A DNA stretch of 57,153 nucleotides from an uncultured Clostridium sp. (GTDB lineage Bacteria > Bacillota_A > Clostridia > TANB77 > CAG-508): positions 1 to 57,153 of the forward strand of contig CANCZH010000003.1 of assembly GCA_947382445.1 (NCBI GenBank), given 5' to 3'. The notes under the pieces were generated by a model, which saw only the letters and a program-made list of their open reading frames with translations, was not told the origin of the DNA and made no database searches. The translations under genes were made by a program, and so were the position numbers. The first letter of the stretch is position 1. Every line of letters begins with the position of its first letter. Of the stretch, positions 27,316 to 37,986 are shown one piece after another.

Positions 27316-27455
27316 TCTCAAATTATATATATTGTTTTTAAAACTTTGTATGTCGCAATCTTTAATTTTATAAAATGGAAGATTGCTCCAATCGCACTCG
27401 GCTTTGCCTCGTTTGATCGCTTACGCAGTTTTATAAAACAATATATATAATTTGA
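27316..27455. repeat. nested inverted-repeat element between pta and ackA copy 2
   Basis: A 140-bp element with 29-30 bp ends (27316-27344 and 27426-27455) complementary except for one extra base. Inside is a second hairpin, GCAATCTT...AAGATTGC (27352-27385), and a GC-richer tail containing TCGCACTCGGCTTTGCC. It has the general architecture of the other spacer elements but no evident shared core. Confidence 0.8.
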
Positions 27456-27494
27456 GTTTATAATATCAACAATATCTATATTTGGCAAACTGTT

Positions 27495-28604
<1,110 letters not shown>

Positions 28605-28631
28605 TTATTAAATTAAAGAGAGTGTAGTTTT

Positions 28632-29513
28632 ATGGAATTATATTATAATGTTATTGAATCTGATGATTCTATTAAGCAAATTTTAAAAAATGAATTTAAT
28701 ATGTCTGAACGTTTTATTTTAAAATTAAAAAATAATAAGTGTATTTTTATTAATGATATTTCCGTTCCAATTAATTTTAAAATAAATTGTGGAGACATTT
28801 TAGCCATAAAAGAAAATTTTGTAGAGGATTCTTCTAATATTATTTCAAATAGTGAAATTAATTTAAATATTTTATATGAAGATGAGTTTATTTTAGTTGT
28901 TGACAAACCTGCTGGAATTGCTGTTCATCCTTCAATTCTTCATTTTGATAATTCTCTTTCTAATGGAGTTAAATATTATTTTGATACAATTGGGTTGAAA
29001 AAGAAAATCCGCCCTGTTAACCGTTTAGATAAAGATACTTCTGGTATTGTCATTTTTGCAAAAAATGAATATATTCAAGAATGTTTAGTAAAACAAATGG
29101 CTAATAATTTATTTAAGAAAAAATATATTGCTATTTTAGATGGTATTTTAGAAAATGACTTTGGTTCAATAAATGCTCCTATTTCTAGAAAAGCTAATAG
29201 TATTATTGAAAGATGTATTGATGAAAATGGTGAAAATGCTATTTCCCATTTTAAAGTAATTAAAAAATTTAACAACTTAACTGAGGTTGAATATACATTA
29301 GAAACTGGTAGAACTCACCAACTTCGTGTTCATTCTGCTTATATTGGTCATCCAATTTTAGGAGATTCTTTATATGGTAAAACTTCTGAATTAATTTCAA
29401 GACAAGCACTTCATGCATATGAGGTTTGTTTTGTTCACCCAATTTCAAAAAAAGAAATGGTAATCTGTTCTAGATTACCATTAGATATGCAAAAAATATT
29501 ATTTCATTTTTAA
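28632..29513 (+). CDS. RluA family pseudouridine synthase
   Basis: A 293-residue pseudouridine synthase. An N-terminal S4-like RNA-binding part (residues about 10-75) is followed by VDKPAGIAVHP, the catalytic RPVNRLDKDTSGIVIFAKN (Asp near 135), KKKYIAILDG, TGRTHQLRVH and HPILGDSLYG. The family modifies 23S rRNA or tRNA; the exact target, such as an RluD-type site, cannot be assigned. Its stop codon overlaps the stop of the convergent ABC gene by 4 bp, with no terminator between them. Confidence 0.93.
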   Translation: MELYYNVIESDDSIKQILKNEFNMSERFILKLKNNKCIFINDISVPINFKINCGDILAIKENFVEDSSNIISNSEINLNILYEDEFILVVDKPAGIAVHPSILHFDNSLSNGVKYYFDTIGLKKKIRPVNRLDKDTSGIVIFAKNEYIQECLVKQMANNLFKKKYIAILDGILENDFGSINAPISRKANSIIERCIDENGENAISHFKVIKKFNNLTEVEYTLETGRTHQLRVHSAYIGHPILGDSLYGKTSELISRQALHAYEVCFVHPISKKEMVICSRLPLDMQKILFHF

Positions 29514-31258
29514 CTTTCTGTCAATGTCTCATAATATGAATTGTATAGGCTACTATAATATCCTCCTGATTCTACTAATTCTTTGTGATTTCCTTGTTCT
29601 ACAATATTTCCATCCTGCAATACTATTATTTTGTCCACATTTACTATTGTTGATAATCTATGTGCTATAAAAATTGATGTTTTTTGTTTTGATATTTCAT
29701 CTATTGATTTTTGAATTAATTGTTCTGTGTATGTATCTATATTGGCTGTTGCTTCATCTAATATAAATATACTTGGATTGTGTGCAAATATTCTTGCAAA
29801 TGCTAATAATTGTTTTTGTCCTGCTGAATATGAGCTTCCTCTTTCATGTGATATCTCTTCTATTCCATTTGGCAATGAATTTACAAATTCTTCAGCAGAT
29901 GATAATTTTATTGCCTCTAGAACTTGTTCATCTGATAAGTTTTCGCTTAAGGTTATATTCTCTTTTATGCTTTTTGCAAATATAAATGGATCTTGTAAAA
30001 TTGTTCCTATATTTTTTCTAAGTGAACGTAAGTTTATATCTTTTATATTAACACCATCTAAAAGTATTTCACCCTTTTGTATTTCATAAAATCTATTTAT
30101 AAGATTTGTTATTGTTGTTTTTCCTGAACCTGTTTTTCCAACTAGTGCTATACTTTCTCCTGGATTTATTGTAAAACTAATATCTTTTAAAACCCATTCT
30201 TCATCTTTATATGCAAACCATACATTTTTAAATTCTATTTTTCCTTTTACTTCATCTAGAATAATTCCTTTTTCAAAATCTTCTAAATATTCTTTCTTTT
30301 CTAGCATTTCAAATATTTTATCTATTGAAACTAGTGAATCTTGTAGTGTTTCAACATTTTCTATAATTCTATTTATTGGTTCAAATATTTGTTTAGTATA
30401 TGTTATAAATACATATATTACACCTACATTTATATTTATTCCTAACCAATGATTTACACATGCCCATGTAATTAATGCAATACCTAAATTTTCTAGTATT
30501 GTCATAATTCCTGGTAGCAATCCTTCTAGTAATGTTGGTTTTATTCTTGATTTTCTAAAATCATTTGTTAATTTTTCGCATTCTTTTTGCTTTTCATATT
30601 GTCTACTAAAGATTTTTATTAATTTCATTCCATATATTGATTCTGCTAAAAATATATTTAATTTAGTTCTTATGTTTTTTGAATACTCATATAATTTGTT
30701 AATTGCTTTTGTAATCATTATTGAAGCAATTACAATAAGTGGTATAAGAATTAAACATACTAAACTTAGCTTACAGCTAATATAAATCATCATTGCAATT
30801 AATATTATAATTAATAAAATATCCTTTATTATTGTTTTTGCAACTTCTTCAAAAAGTGTTGTTATATCTTCTACATCACTTGTAACTCTTACAAATAGCG
30901 TCCCAGCCGAAGTTTTGTCATGAAATGGTACATTAGCATTTTCTATATATTTATATAATTTATTTCTTAAAGAATATATTATATCTTCACCTACCATTGT
31001 TGTAGATGCTGTTGTAATGAAATCTAGTATATTTCCTATTAGTACTATTCCAATATAAATAGCTCCTAGCATTCCAATACTTACAAATCCTTTTTCATAT
31101 ATTCCTAAACTTAAATAATCGTCAATAACTATTTTCACAATGTATGGCTTTATAAGTTCACATATTGTGATTATTATTGATATGAATGATATTATTAATA
31201 GTGATTTTGTTTTTGGTTTTAGTAGTTTTGCTATTCTATCAATTGTTTTATTTTTCAT
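29510..31258 (-). CDS. ABC exporter, fused permease/ATPase, subunit 2
   Basis: A 582-residue half-transporter. A six-helix type IV permease domain (about 1-310) is followed by a nucleotide-binding domain with Walker A GKTGSGKTT, signature SYSAGQKQ, Walker B FILDEATANID and H-loop AHRLS. It forms a pair with the equally long upstream gene, 11 bp away. Heterodimeric exporters of this layout (LmrCD, BmrCD, TM287/288) often have one degenerate ATP site. Here this subunit has SAGQKQ and the partner LSGGQKQ. The substrate is unknown; drugs, lipids or peptides are possible. Confidence 0.9.
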   Translation of the reverse strand: MKNKTIDRIAKLLKPKTKSLLIISFISIIITICELIKPYIVKIVIDDYLSLGIYEKGFVSIGMLGAIYIGIVLIGNILDFITTASTTMVGEDIIYSLRNKLYKYIENANVPFHDKTSAGTLFVRVTSDVEDITTLFEEVAKTIIKDILLIIILIAMMIYISCKLSLVCLILIPLIVIASIMITKAINKLYEYSKNIRTKLNIFLAESIYGMKLIKIFSRQYEKQKECEKLTNDFRKSRIKPTLLEGLLPGIMTILENLGIALITWACVNHWLGININVGVIYVFITYTKQIFEPINRIIENVETLQDSLVSIDKIFEMLEKKEYLEDFEKGIILDEVKGKIEFKNVWFAYKDEEWVLKDISFTINPGESIALVGKTGSGKTTITNLINRFYEIQKGEILLDGVNIKDINLRSLRKNIGTILQDPFIFAKSIKENITLSENLSDEQVLEAIKLSSAEEFVNSLPNGIEEISHERGSSYSAGQKQLLAFARIFAHNPSIFILDEATANIDTYTEQLIQKSIDEISKQKTSIFIAHRLSTIVNVDKIIVLQDGNIVEQGNHKELVESGGYYSSLYNSYYETLTES

Positions 31259-31269
31259 TTGTACATCTC

Positions 31270-33018
31270 CTACGCTAATATAGATTCTTCCATTTTACTT
31301 GATTGTTGCATAAAAAATTCATAATATAAGCCTTTGTTTTCTAGTAATTCATCATGTGTTCCTATTTCTTGTATATCTCCTTTTTCTAAAACTATTATTT
31401 TAGAACTATTTTTTATATCTGATATTCTATTAGAAATTATTATACATGTTTTTCCCTCTGTAAGTTCTCTAACATTTTCTAGAACTTTTTCTTCTGTTTT
31501 GTTGTCTAATGCTGAAAATGTATCATCTAAAATAACTATATTGCTTGCTTGCAAAAATGCTCTTGATAATACAATTCTTTGCTTTTGTCCTCCTGAAAGG
31601 TCTGTTCCTCTTTCTCCTATAACTGTTTTTATTCCATTAGGCATATCACATATATCATCATATATCATGGCTTTTCTTGTACTTTCTTCTACCTCCTCTT
31701 CTCTATAATCATCTCTGAATAAATTTATATTTTCTTTTAAAGATGTAGAAAATAAGAAATTATCTTGCGTTATATAACATATATTATTTCTTAGTTCTTC
31801 TATTGGAATATCATTAATATCTCTTCCGTCTATTGATATTTTTCCTCTTTCTACTTGATATAATCTTAGTAGTAAATTCATTAATGTAGTTTTTCCGCTT
31901 CCTACTGTTCCTATTATTCCTAATGTTTCTCCTTGTTTTATTTCTATATTAATATTATTTAGCACTTTATCCATATACCCTGGATAGTTATATGTTAAAT
32001 TATTTATTTTTATATTTCCTTTTAAATTGTTTTTTATATTTTTATTTGGTTTTATATTAATTTTTTCTCTTTCTAGACCAAATACTGTATCTAATCTTTT
32101 ATAAGATATTTGCGCTCTTTTAATCTTAGAAATTAGCGATGGTAACCATGTTACTGGACCAACAAATAATCCTATATATCCATTAAATGTAACAAAATCT
32201 CCAATTGTTATACTGTTATTAAGTACTAGTTTTGAACCATATAATATAGAAATTCCATAGCATAGTCCAAAACAAATATTAATACTTACTTTTATTAATC
32301 CTGAATGTATTTCTGTTGATATATTGCTAGATCTTACTTTTCTATTTTTTCTAATAAATTCTTTTAATTGTTCTCCTTCACATGAATATGCTTTTGTTGT
32401 TCTTATACTGTCTATACTTTCTTGTACATATTCTGAAAGCTGTGTAAAATATTCTTGTGCTTTTTTAAAGCTTCTTTCTACATATTTTTTTAATTTAACT
32501 ATTATAAAAGATGTGATAATTATAGGTAATATTGTTAATATTGTTAGTTTTAAATCTACATCTTTTGCCATTGCAATAACTACAATTATAAAAATTCCTA
32601 TAATTCTTGTTCCATGTGATAATAGACTATATACTGCTTTTCTTATTTCGTTTACATCTTTTACGAAATAAGACATTAATTCTCCATTTTTTATGTTTTG
32701 AAGTTTACTTAATTTTATTTTCATTACTCTTTCAAATAATGTATCTTTTAATTCTTTTTCTACATATCTTTGATTATATGAATCGTAGTATTTCCAACAC
32801 ATTCTAACCAATAGAAGTATAAGAGATATTCCTAATAAATAATATGTGTTCATTAATATTTCGCTTTTATTTTGTTCTATATTATACAAAAGGTCAACTA
32901 TGTTTCCAACTATTTTAGCTGGGTATGTTAATAAATACATATTTATTAGTAGTATTACTATTTGTAGAATCATTGTCCATTTATGCTTTTTTATTATTTT
33001 AAAAAACTTCTCTTTCAT
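31270..33018 (-). CDS. ABC exporter, fused permease/ATPase, subunit 1
   Basis: A 582-residue half-transporter with six membrane helices and an ATPase domain: Walker A GTVGSGKTT, Q-loop ITQDNFLFS, signature LSGGQKQR, and a Walker B reading IVILDDTFSALD. The residue after Walker B is Asp instead of the catalytic Glu, which is the hallmark of the degenerate site in heterodimeric exporters. The partner has Glu (LDEATAN). Together they should form one asymmetric exporter. Confidence 0.9.
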   Translation of the reverse strand: MKEKFFKIIKKHKWTMILQIVILLINMYLLTYPAKIVGNIVDLLYNIEQNKSEILMNTYYLLGISLILLLVRMCWKYYDSYNQRYVEKELKDTLFERVMKIKLSKLQNIKNGELMSYFVKDVNEIRKAVYSLLSHGTRIIGIFIIVVIAMAKDVDLKLTILTILPIIITSFIIVKLKKYVERSFKKAQEYFTQLSEYVQESIDSIRTTKAYSCEGEQLKEFIRKNRKVRSSNISTEIHSGLIKVSINICFGLCYGISILYGSKLVLNNSITIGDFVTFNGYIGLFVGPVTWLPSLISKIKRAQISYKRLDTVFGLEREKINIKPNKNIKNNLKGNIKINNLTYNYPGYMDKVLNNINIEIKQGETLGIIGTVGSGKTTLMNLLLRLYQVERGKISIDGRDINDIPIEELRNNICYITQDNFLFSTSLKENINLFRDDYREEEVEESTRKAMIYDDICDMPNGIKTVIGERGTDLSGGQKQRIVLSRAFLQASNIVILDDTFSALDNKTEEKVLENVRELTEGKTCIIISNRISDIKNSSKIIVLEKGDIQEIGTHDELLENKGLYYEFFMQQSSKMEESILA

Positions 33019-33078
33019 CTTTTTTCCCTTTTCTTATGTGTTTTTTGATTTAATTTTATAAAATATACTATATTATAT

Positions 33079-35235
33079 TTAATTTATAATTAATTTTCCA
33101 TACCCTATTTCAAATTCTTTCATAAGTTTTACTGCTTTTTCAAATGCGTCTGGATTTCCTTGTGCTTTAATTCCTAAATCTATTGTTGTAATATGTCCTC
33201 CATTTGTTAGTTGGTGGTATCTAGATTCTATTTCTAATTGGTCTTTTATTGAAATATTATAATCTTTTGGAAGTGCAAATCCTATTGTATATTTCTCTGC
33301 ATCTGTTACTCCTTTGAATTTTCCAAATATTGATTTATCTACACTCATTAAGTACTCTATTACATCATTTTCATGTGTTTCATATAGTACAAAATTTAGG
33401 TTTGTCTTTTCTGTAAAATCATCTATTTTTTGTCTCATATGTTCAATTATTTTTAATCCTAATTTTTGTGATTCTTGTGATTCTCCATGATGTTTTCCTG
33501 TTAACGCTTTTAAGCATTCTGCTAAGCCTACAAAGCCTATTGCTAATGTTCCATGTTTGTTTACTCTTCTTAATCTATCTGCTGGTTTTAGTTTTTCACT
33601 GTCCATCCAGTTTCCTTGACCTATTAAAAATGGAAAGTTATATACTCTTTTATCTGCTTGAAATTCATATCTTTCTAATAAAAGTTCTTTTGCTTTTTCC
33701 ATTCTTTCATCTAAATCTTCAAAAAAATCTTTCATATTTACTTTTTCATTTTTTAATATTCCATATTTTAGTCCTAGTCTTGGTAAGTTTATTGTTATAC
33801 TTGAAAGATTTCCTCTTCCAACTGATGTTGATTTTGATTTGTCTACTATGTTTTCGTATACACGTATAGAATTTCCCATATATGCTACTTCTGAATCTTT
33901 ATCATTTTCATCATATCCATGTCTATTGTATTTTGTGTCTAAAAATGAGAAATTTATTAGTTGTTTTTCAGAATCAACTCTACATGCTAATTTGAATAAA
34001 TCATAGTTTGGTGACTTTGGCTCATAGTTTATATTTTCTTTTACTTTAAATATTGTTGTTGGATACATTGGCTTTTCATCTTTTCCAATTCCTGCTTCTA
34101 GTGCCATTAAGAAATTTTTGGTTACCATTCTTCCTTCTGGTGTTGTGTCTGTTCCTAAATTTACAGTCGAATTTGGAAGTACTGCTCCAGCTCTTGACCT
34201 CATTGTATTTAAGTTATAAATAAATGCTTCCATTGCTTGGTATACAATTTTTTCTGTTTTTTGAAGTGCTTTTGAATATGCAATTCTAAATAGTCTTTTT
34301 AATTGTTCGGATTCTCTACAATATGCATCAAATATACTTATATCAAATTTTATTGTTGTTATTTTTTCAATTTCTCTTTCCATTCCATTTACTGCTGCAA
34401 ATATTCCAAAGTCAGTATAATCTAGGAAATCGTAAACTGTTTGTTTAAATTCTTTTTTAAATGTTTTTACAACACCTGGTGCAAAGTAATAATCTAATGA
34501 TGGTATGCTTTGGCCTCCATGTTGGTCGTTTTGGTTTGCTTGTATTACTATTGAAGTTAGTGTTGAATATGTCATTATGCTGTTTGGTTCTCTCATATAT
34601 CCATATCCTGTTGAGAAACCATCTTGAAATAATTTTTGCAAATCAATATGGCAAGATGTTGTTGTTCCCATTGGGTAATAGTCTAAATCATGAATATAGA
34701 ATTCACCGCTCTCGTGTAAATCTACATATTTTCTTTTTATTAAATAAGCTTTAGAAAATTCATTTGAAACTGTTTGACCATAGCTAAGCATTGTTCCCAT
34801 TGATGTTGATATTCCTGAGTTTATTTCTTCTTCATGTGTTAGTGTACTCATTCCTAAATTTTCAATTGCTTTTAAAAATTTATGTTGCTTTTTTTCATCA
34901 AAAAATAACTTTCTTGACTGATTTCTTCTTTCACGATAATTAGAAAATGACTCATAAACATCTATATATTTTTCTTCTTTTAATGATACTTCTATCATGT
35001 CTTGAATTTCTTCTATTTTTAATCTTTCTGGATTTAATTTTTCTATTTGAGTTAGTACTTTATTTAAAACTTTATTAATATCTTTTTCTGTATATTGATT
35101 TTCGCCACCCTCATTTTTTACACTATCAAATCCTTTTTTTATTGCAACAGCTATTTTAGCTTTATTAAATTCTACTTTTTTTCCATCTCTTTTTACTACA
35201 ATTATTCTACTAGTATTTATTGTATTATCAGCCAT
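33079..35235 (-). CDS. nrdD: anaerobic (class III) ribonucleotide reductase, lacking the glycyl-radical domain
   Basis: A 718-residue NrdD. An N-terminal ATP-cone (residues about 8-105, IVVKRDGKKVEFNKAKIA) is followed by the catalytic barrel with TTTSCHIDLQKLF, NDQHGGQSIPSLDYY, RSRAGAVLPNSTVNLGT and NGGHITTIDLG. The chain ends EIGYGKLIIN. In full-length NrdD the sequence after GYG continues into a Cys4 zinc site and a glycyl-radical loop (such as RVCGYLG); about 60-70 residues are missing. The stop is 60 bp before the ABC gene and no other frame there encodes the missing part. No nrdG activase is nearby. It is either inactive, complemented in trans by a small radical protein, or the product of a deletion. 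Confidence 0.9.
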   Translation of the reverse strand: MADNTINTSRIIVVKRDGKKVEFNKAKIAVAIKKGFDSVKNEGGENQYTEKDINKVLNKVLTQIEKLNPERLKIEEIQDMIEVSLKEEKYIDVYESFSNYRERRNQSRKLFFDEKKQHKFLKAIENLGMSTLTHEEEINSGISTSMGTMLSYGQTVSNEFSKAYLIKRKYVDLHESGEFYIHDLDYYPMGTTTSCHIDLQKLFQDGFSTGYGYMREPNSIMTYSTLTSIVIQANQNDQHGGQSIPSLDYYFAPGVVKTFKKEFKQTVYDFLDYTDFGIFAAVNGMEREIEKITTIKFDISIFDAYCRESEQLKRLFRIAYSKALQKTEKIVYQAMEAFIYNLNTMRSRAGAVLPNSTVNLGTDTTPEGRMVTKNFLMALEAGIGKDEKPMYPTTIFKVKENINYEPKSPNYDLFKLACRVDSEKQLINFSFLDTKYNRHGYDENDKDSEVAYMGNSIRVYENIVDKSKSTSVGRGNLSSITINLPRLGLKYGILKNEKVNMKDFFEDLDERMEKAKELLLERYEFQADKRVYNFPFLIGQGNWMDSEKLKPADRLRRVNKHGTLAIGFVGLAECLKALTGKHHGESQESQKLGLKIIEHMRQKIDDFTEKTNLNFVLYETHENDVIEYLMSVDKSIFGKFKGVTDAEKYTIGFALPKDYNISIKDQLEIESRYHQLTNGGHITTIDLGIKAQGNPDAFEKAVKLMKEFEIGYGKLIIN

Positions 35236-35298
35236 CTTTCTCCTCCTATACTTTAAGCTTATAAAGTATTTTCTTGATTATATATTCCATTTTTTTTC

Positions 35299-35573
35299 AT
35301 GTCAATGGGGACTTAAAATGTTTAACATAAATTATTTTTTAACTAAAAAAGTAGATTAAATAAATTTAATTTTTGAAAGTGCGAAAGGAAACTTTTAAAC
35401 ATTTCTTAAAAAAATTGGCTGAGGGTGCATGGTAACGTCCATGGAGAGGCTCAGCCAATTTTTTTTAGAAATGATAAAAGTTGTATTGTGGCCCTTGAAA
35501 AAAATAAATTTATTTAATCTAACTTTTTTATAATTATAATAATATGTTAAATATTTTAAGTCCCCATTGACAT
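35299..35573. repeat. nested inverted-repeat element, family A copy 2
   Basis: This 275-bp element fills the 337-bp spacer between the ligase gene and nrdD. The terminal 21 bases ATGTCAATGGGGACTTAAAA(T) (35299-35319) are repeated exactly in inverse at 35553-35573, and complementarity continues with gaps for about 78 bp. The inner stem encloses the core GGCTGAGGGTGCATGG...CCATGGAGAGGCTCAGCC, matching 4263-4314 with compensating changes. The right end touches the ligase stop codon. No ORF is seen. The ends read TG...CA. Confidence 0.85.
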
Positions 35574-37288
35574 TATTTATCTATCTTCTTCATTTCTTCA
35601 AATCTTTTTATTTTAGCAGTTGTTGTTTTTATCATTTCTTCGTCTGTTACTATTAAATTCTTAATATGTTTATAATTTGGCATAGTTTTGTTTATTTCTT
35701 TTATGTCTTCCCAAATCATTTTTTCTAGTTCTTCTTGTGATATTTCTGGATATTTTTGTTTTATATATTCTTTATTGTATACTACTTTTGCTGATACTAT
35801 TAAATCATCATTTTTTTCTTTTCCATATACCATGCTTTCTGCAACATATGGTAAGTTATTTATTAAAGTTTCTAATTCTTCTGGATATATATTTTTTCCA
35901 TTTTTCAATACTATTACATTTTTTTGTCTTCCTGTTATAAATATGAAACCTTCTTTATCCATGTATGCTAAATCTCCTGTGTAGAACCATCCATCTTTTA
36001 ATACTTTATTTGTTTCTTCTTCATTTTCGTAATATCCAAGCATAACATTTGGACCTTTTGCTATTATTTCTCCAATTCCCTCTTCATTTGGATTGTTTAT
36101 TTTTATTTCAACTCCAGGCATTGGAAGTCCTGTTGAACCAGTTTTATAAGCTTTTATACTTTCTGCTGCAAGTACTGGTGATGTTTCTGTTAATCCATAT
36201 CCTTGAACTACTGATATTCCAAAATCTCTAAACCCTTGTGCTACTTTTGGATCTAATCCAGATGCTCCACTTATAACTGAACGTAGTCTTCCTCCTAATT
36301 TATCTACTATTTGTTTAAATAATTTTGATCTTATATCTATTCCAAATTTAAGTAAAAATTTGCTTAAAGCTAATCCAAATTTTACTTTTTTAGTTTGTCC
36401 TGTTTTCTCTATTTCTTGCCAAATCTTTTTATAAATAGATTCTATTAATAATGGTACACATACAAACGTTGAAACTTTATATTCTACTAAATTTTTTTGT
36501 ATATGTCTTAATCCATCACAAAATACATTTGTTGCTCCTCTACTTAGAAACATTAGTATCCCTGTACATCCAAATGTATGGTGAAATGGTAAGAATGCAA
36601 TGTTTGTATCTGATTCTCTTATGTCTTCTGATTTTGTCATTGCATAAATATTTGAAGCAATGTTTTTGTGTGATAGCATTACTGCTTTTGAACTTGATGT
36701 TGTTCCTGATGTAAATAGTAAAATACTCATTTTTTTACTATCTATTTTACTTTCTAAGAATTCTCTATTTCCATTTTCTAAAAGCTCTTTTCCTTCTTTT
36801 ATTAAATTTGGAATACATATATATTGTTCTTGTTCGTCCATACATATAAATTCTGTAACTTTTGTTTTATTGTTATTTTTTATATTTTCTATCATTTCCA
36901 TGTATGAACTTTCAAATATTATTGCATCTGCTTTACTTCTTTGTAATGAAGATTCTATTTCTTGTTCTGGTAATCCTTTATCTAGTGGTACTACTATTCC
37001 AGTTCCATTTATTACTGCTAAATATGAAACTACCCATTCATATCTATTTTTTCCTATTATAGCAATTCTTTTGTCTTTTAGTCCCATTTCTACAAGTTTT
37101 GTTCCAAGAGAATCTATATTTTCGTCTAATTCTTTATATGTTACATTTTTATATTTTACTTCTTTTTCTGTTGTTTCTTTTAATATAAATGCTTTGTTAT
37201 TTGGATGTTCTTTTACTGCGTTTTTGATTATATCTCTTATATTTTCAAACTCTGTTGCATCAAATATATTCATTCTTTTATCTTCCAT
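35573..37288 (-). CDS. AMP-forming acyl-CoA synthetase (long-chain fatty acid ligase type)
   Basis: A 571-residue ANL-superfamily ligase that activates a carboxylic acid as acyl-AMP and transfers it to CoA. The ATP motif LLFTSGTTSSSKAVMLSH (near 190), GYGLTETSPVL (near 350), FYTGDLAYMDKEGFIFITGR and the hinge K-N-V-I-V-L-KNGKNIYPEELE are clear. The closest pattern is long-chain fatty acid-CoA ligases; chain length cannot be deduced. It stands alone; the gene's stop is formed at the edge of the palindromic element. Confidence 0.9.
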   Translation of the reverse strand: MEDKRMNIFDATEFENIRDIIKNAVKEHPNNKAFILKETTEKEVKYKNVTYKELDENIDSLGTKLVEMGLKDKRIAIIGKNRYEWVVSYLAVINGTGIVVPLDKGLPEQEIESSLQRSKADAIIFESSYMEMIENIKNNNKTKVTEFICMDEQEQYICIPNLIKEGKELLENGNREFLESKIDSKKMSILLFTSGTTSSSKAVMLSHKNIASNIYAMTKSEDIRESDTNIAFLPFHHTFGCTGILMFLSRGATNVFCDGLRHIQKNLVEYKVSTFVCVPLLIESIYKKIWQEIEKTGQTKKVKFGLALSKFLLKFGIDIRSKLFKQIVDKLGGRLRSVISGASGLDPKVAQGFRDFGISVVQGYGLTETSPVLAAESIKAYKTGSTGLPMPGVEIKINNPNEEGIGEIIAKGPNVMLGYYENEEETNKVLKDGWFYTGDLAYMDKEGFIFITGRQKNVIVLKNGKNIYPEELETLINNLPYVAESMVYGKEKNDDLIVSAKVVYNKEYIKQKYPEISQEELEKMIWEDIKEINKTMPNYKHIKNLIVTDEEMIKTTTAKIKRFEEMKKIDK

Positions 37289-37409
37289 TTATAAACCTCT
37301 TTCATTATATCTAGTATTCATAACTAGATTATCATATCTTTCTTAACATGTCAATCTGTTGACTAAAATGTGACCATATGGTATTATTATATCGAGGAAA
37401 GTGAGTAAT

Positions 37410-37940
37410 ATGAGTAAAAAAGATAATCTTAAAAATATAAAAAATAAAAAAATAGTTAATTTTCATATTCCTAGATGGCAAGAATTACCTACTATTGATA
37501 TTTATTTAGACCAATTAGTTACTTATCTTGAAGAATATCTTAATAAGTATATTGGTTCAGAAGAAAATCCAGTTATTACAAAGACTATGATTAATAATTA
37601 TGTTAAACAACAAGTTATTCCAGCACCAATTAAGAAAAAATATAGGAAAGATCATATAGCTTATTTATTTGTTATTTGTACATTAAAACAAGTTTATAGT
37701 ATAAATGATATTTCTAATTTAATCTCATATGCTGGTGAAGCTACAAAAATGGTTTTAGCTTATAATCAATTTTGTTCTGAACTTGAAAATGCTTTAATGG
37801 CTGTTTTTAATGGTGAAAATTATGAAATTGGTTCTGAAATCTCTATTGAACATAAGTTATTAAAAAGTGTTGTATTATCATTTGCACATAAATTATATGT
37901 TGAAAATACATTTTTATCTGAAAAATCAAAAAATAATTAG
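37410..37940 (+). CDS. DUF1836 family protein (MerR-like N-terminal domain)
   Basis: A 176-residue DUF1836 protein. Recognised by IPRWQELPTIDIYLDQLVTYLEEYL, the VITKTMINNYVKQQVIPAPIKKKY segment (a DNA-binding-like wing with a start-of-helix pattern similar to MerR) and HIAYLFVICTLKQVYSINDI. The function is unproven; a transcription regulator is likely. The start is either ATG 37410 (AGGAA about 10 bases upstream) or GTG 37401, too close to the ribosome site. It is followed by a strong bidirectional terminator. Confidence 0.82.
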   Translation: MSKKDNLKNIKNKKIVNFHIPRWQELPTIDIYLDQLVTYLEEYLNKYIGSEENPVITKTMINNYVKQQVIPAPIKKKYRKDHIAYLFVICTLKQVYSINDISNLISYAGEATKMVLAYNQFCSELENALMAVFNGENYEIGSEISIEHKLLKSVVLSFAHKLYVENTFLSEKSKNN

Positions 37941-37986
37941 AAAACACCTCAAATGGTTTTATTGGTTCCATTTGAGGCGTTTTATT
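37941..37986. terminator. bidirectional terminator
   Basis: A 12-bp stem CACCTCAAATGG / CCATTTGAGGCG (one mismatch), flanked by AAAA on the left and TTTTA on the right, between convergent genes. Confidence 0.9.
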
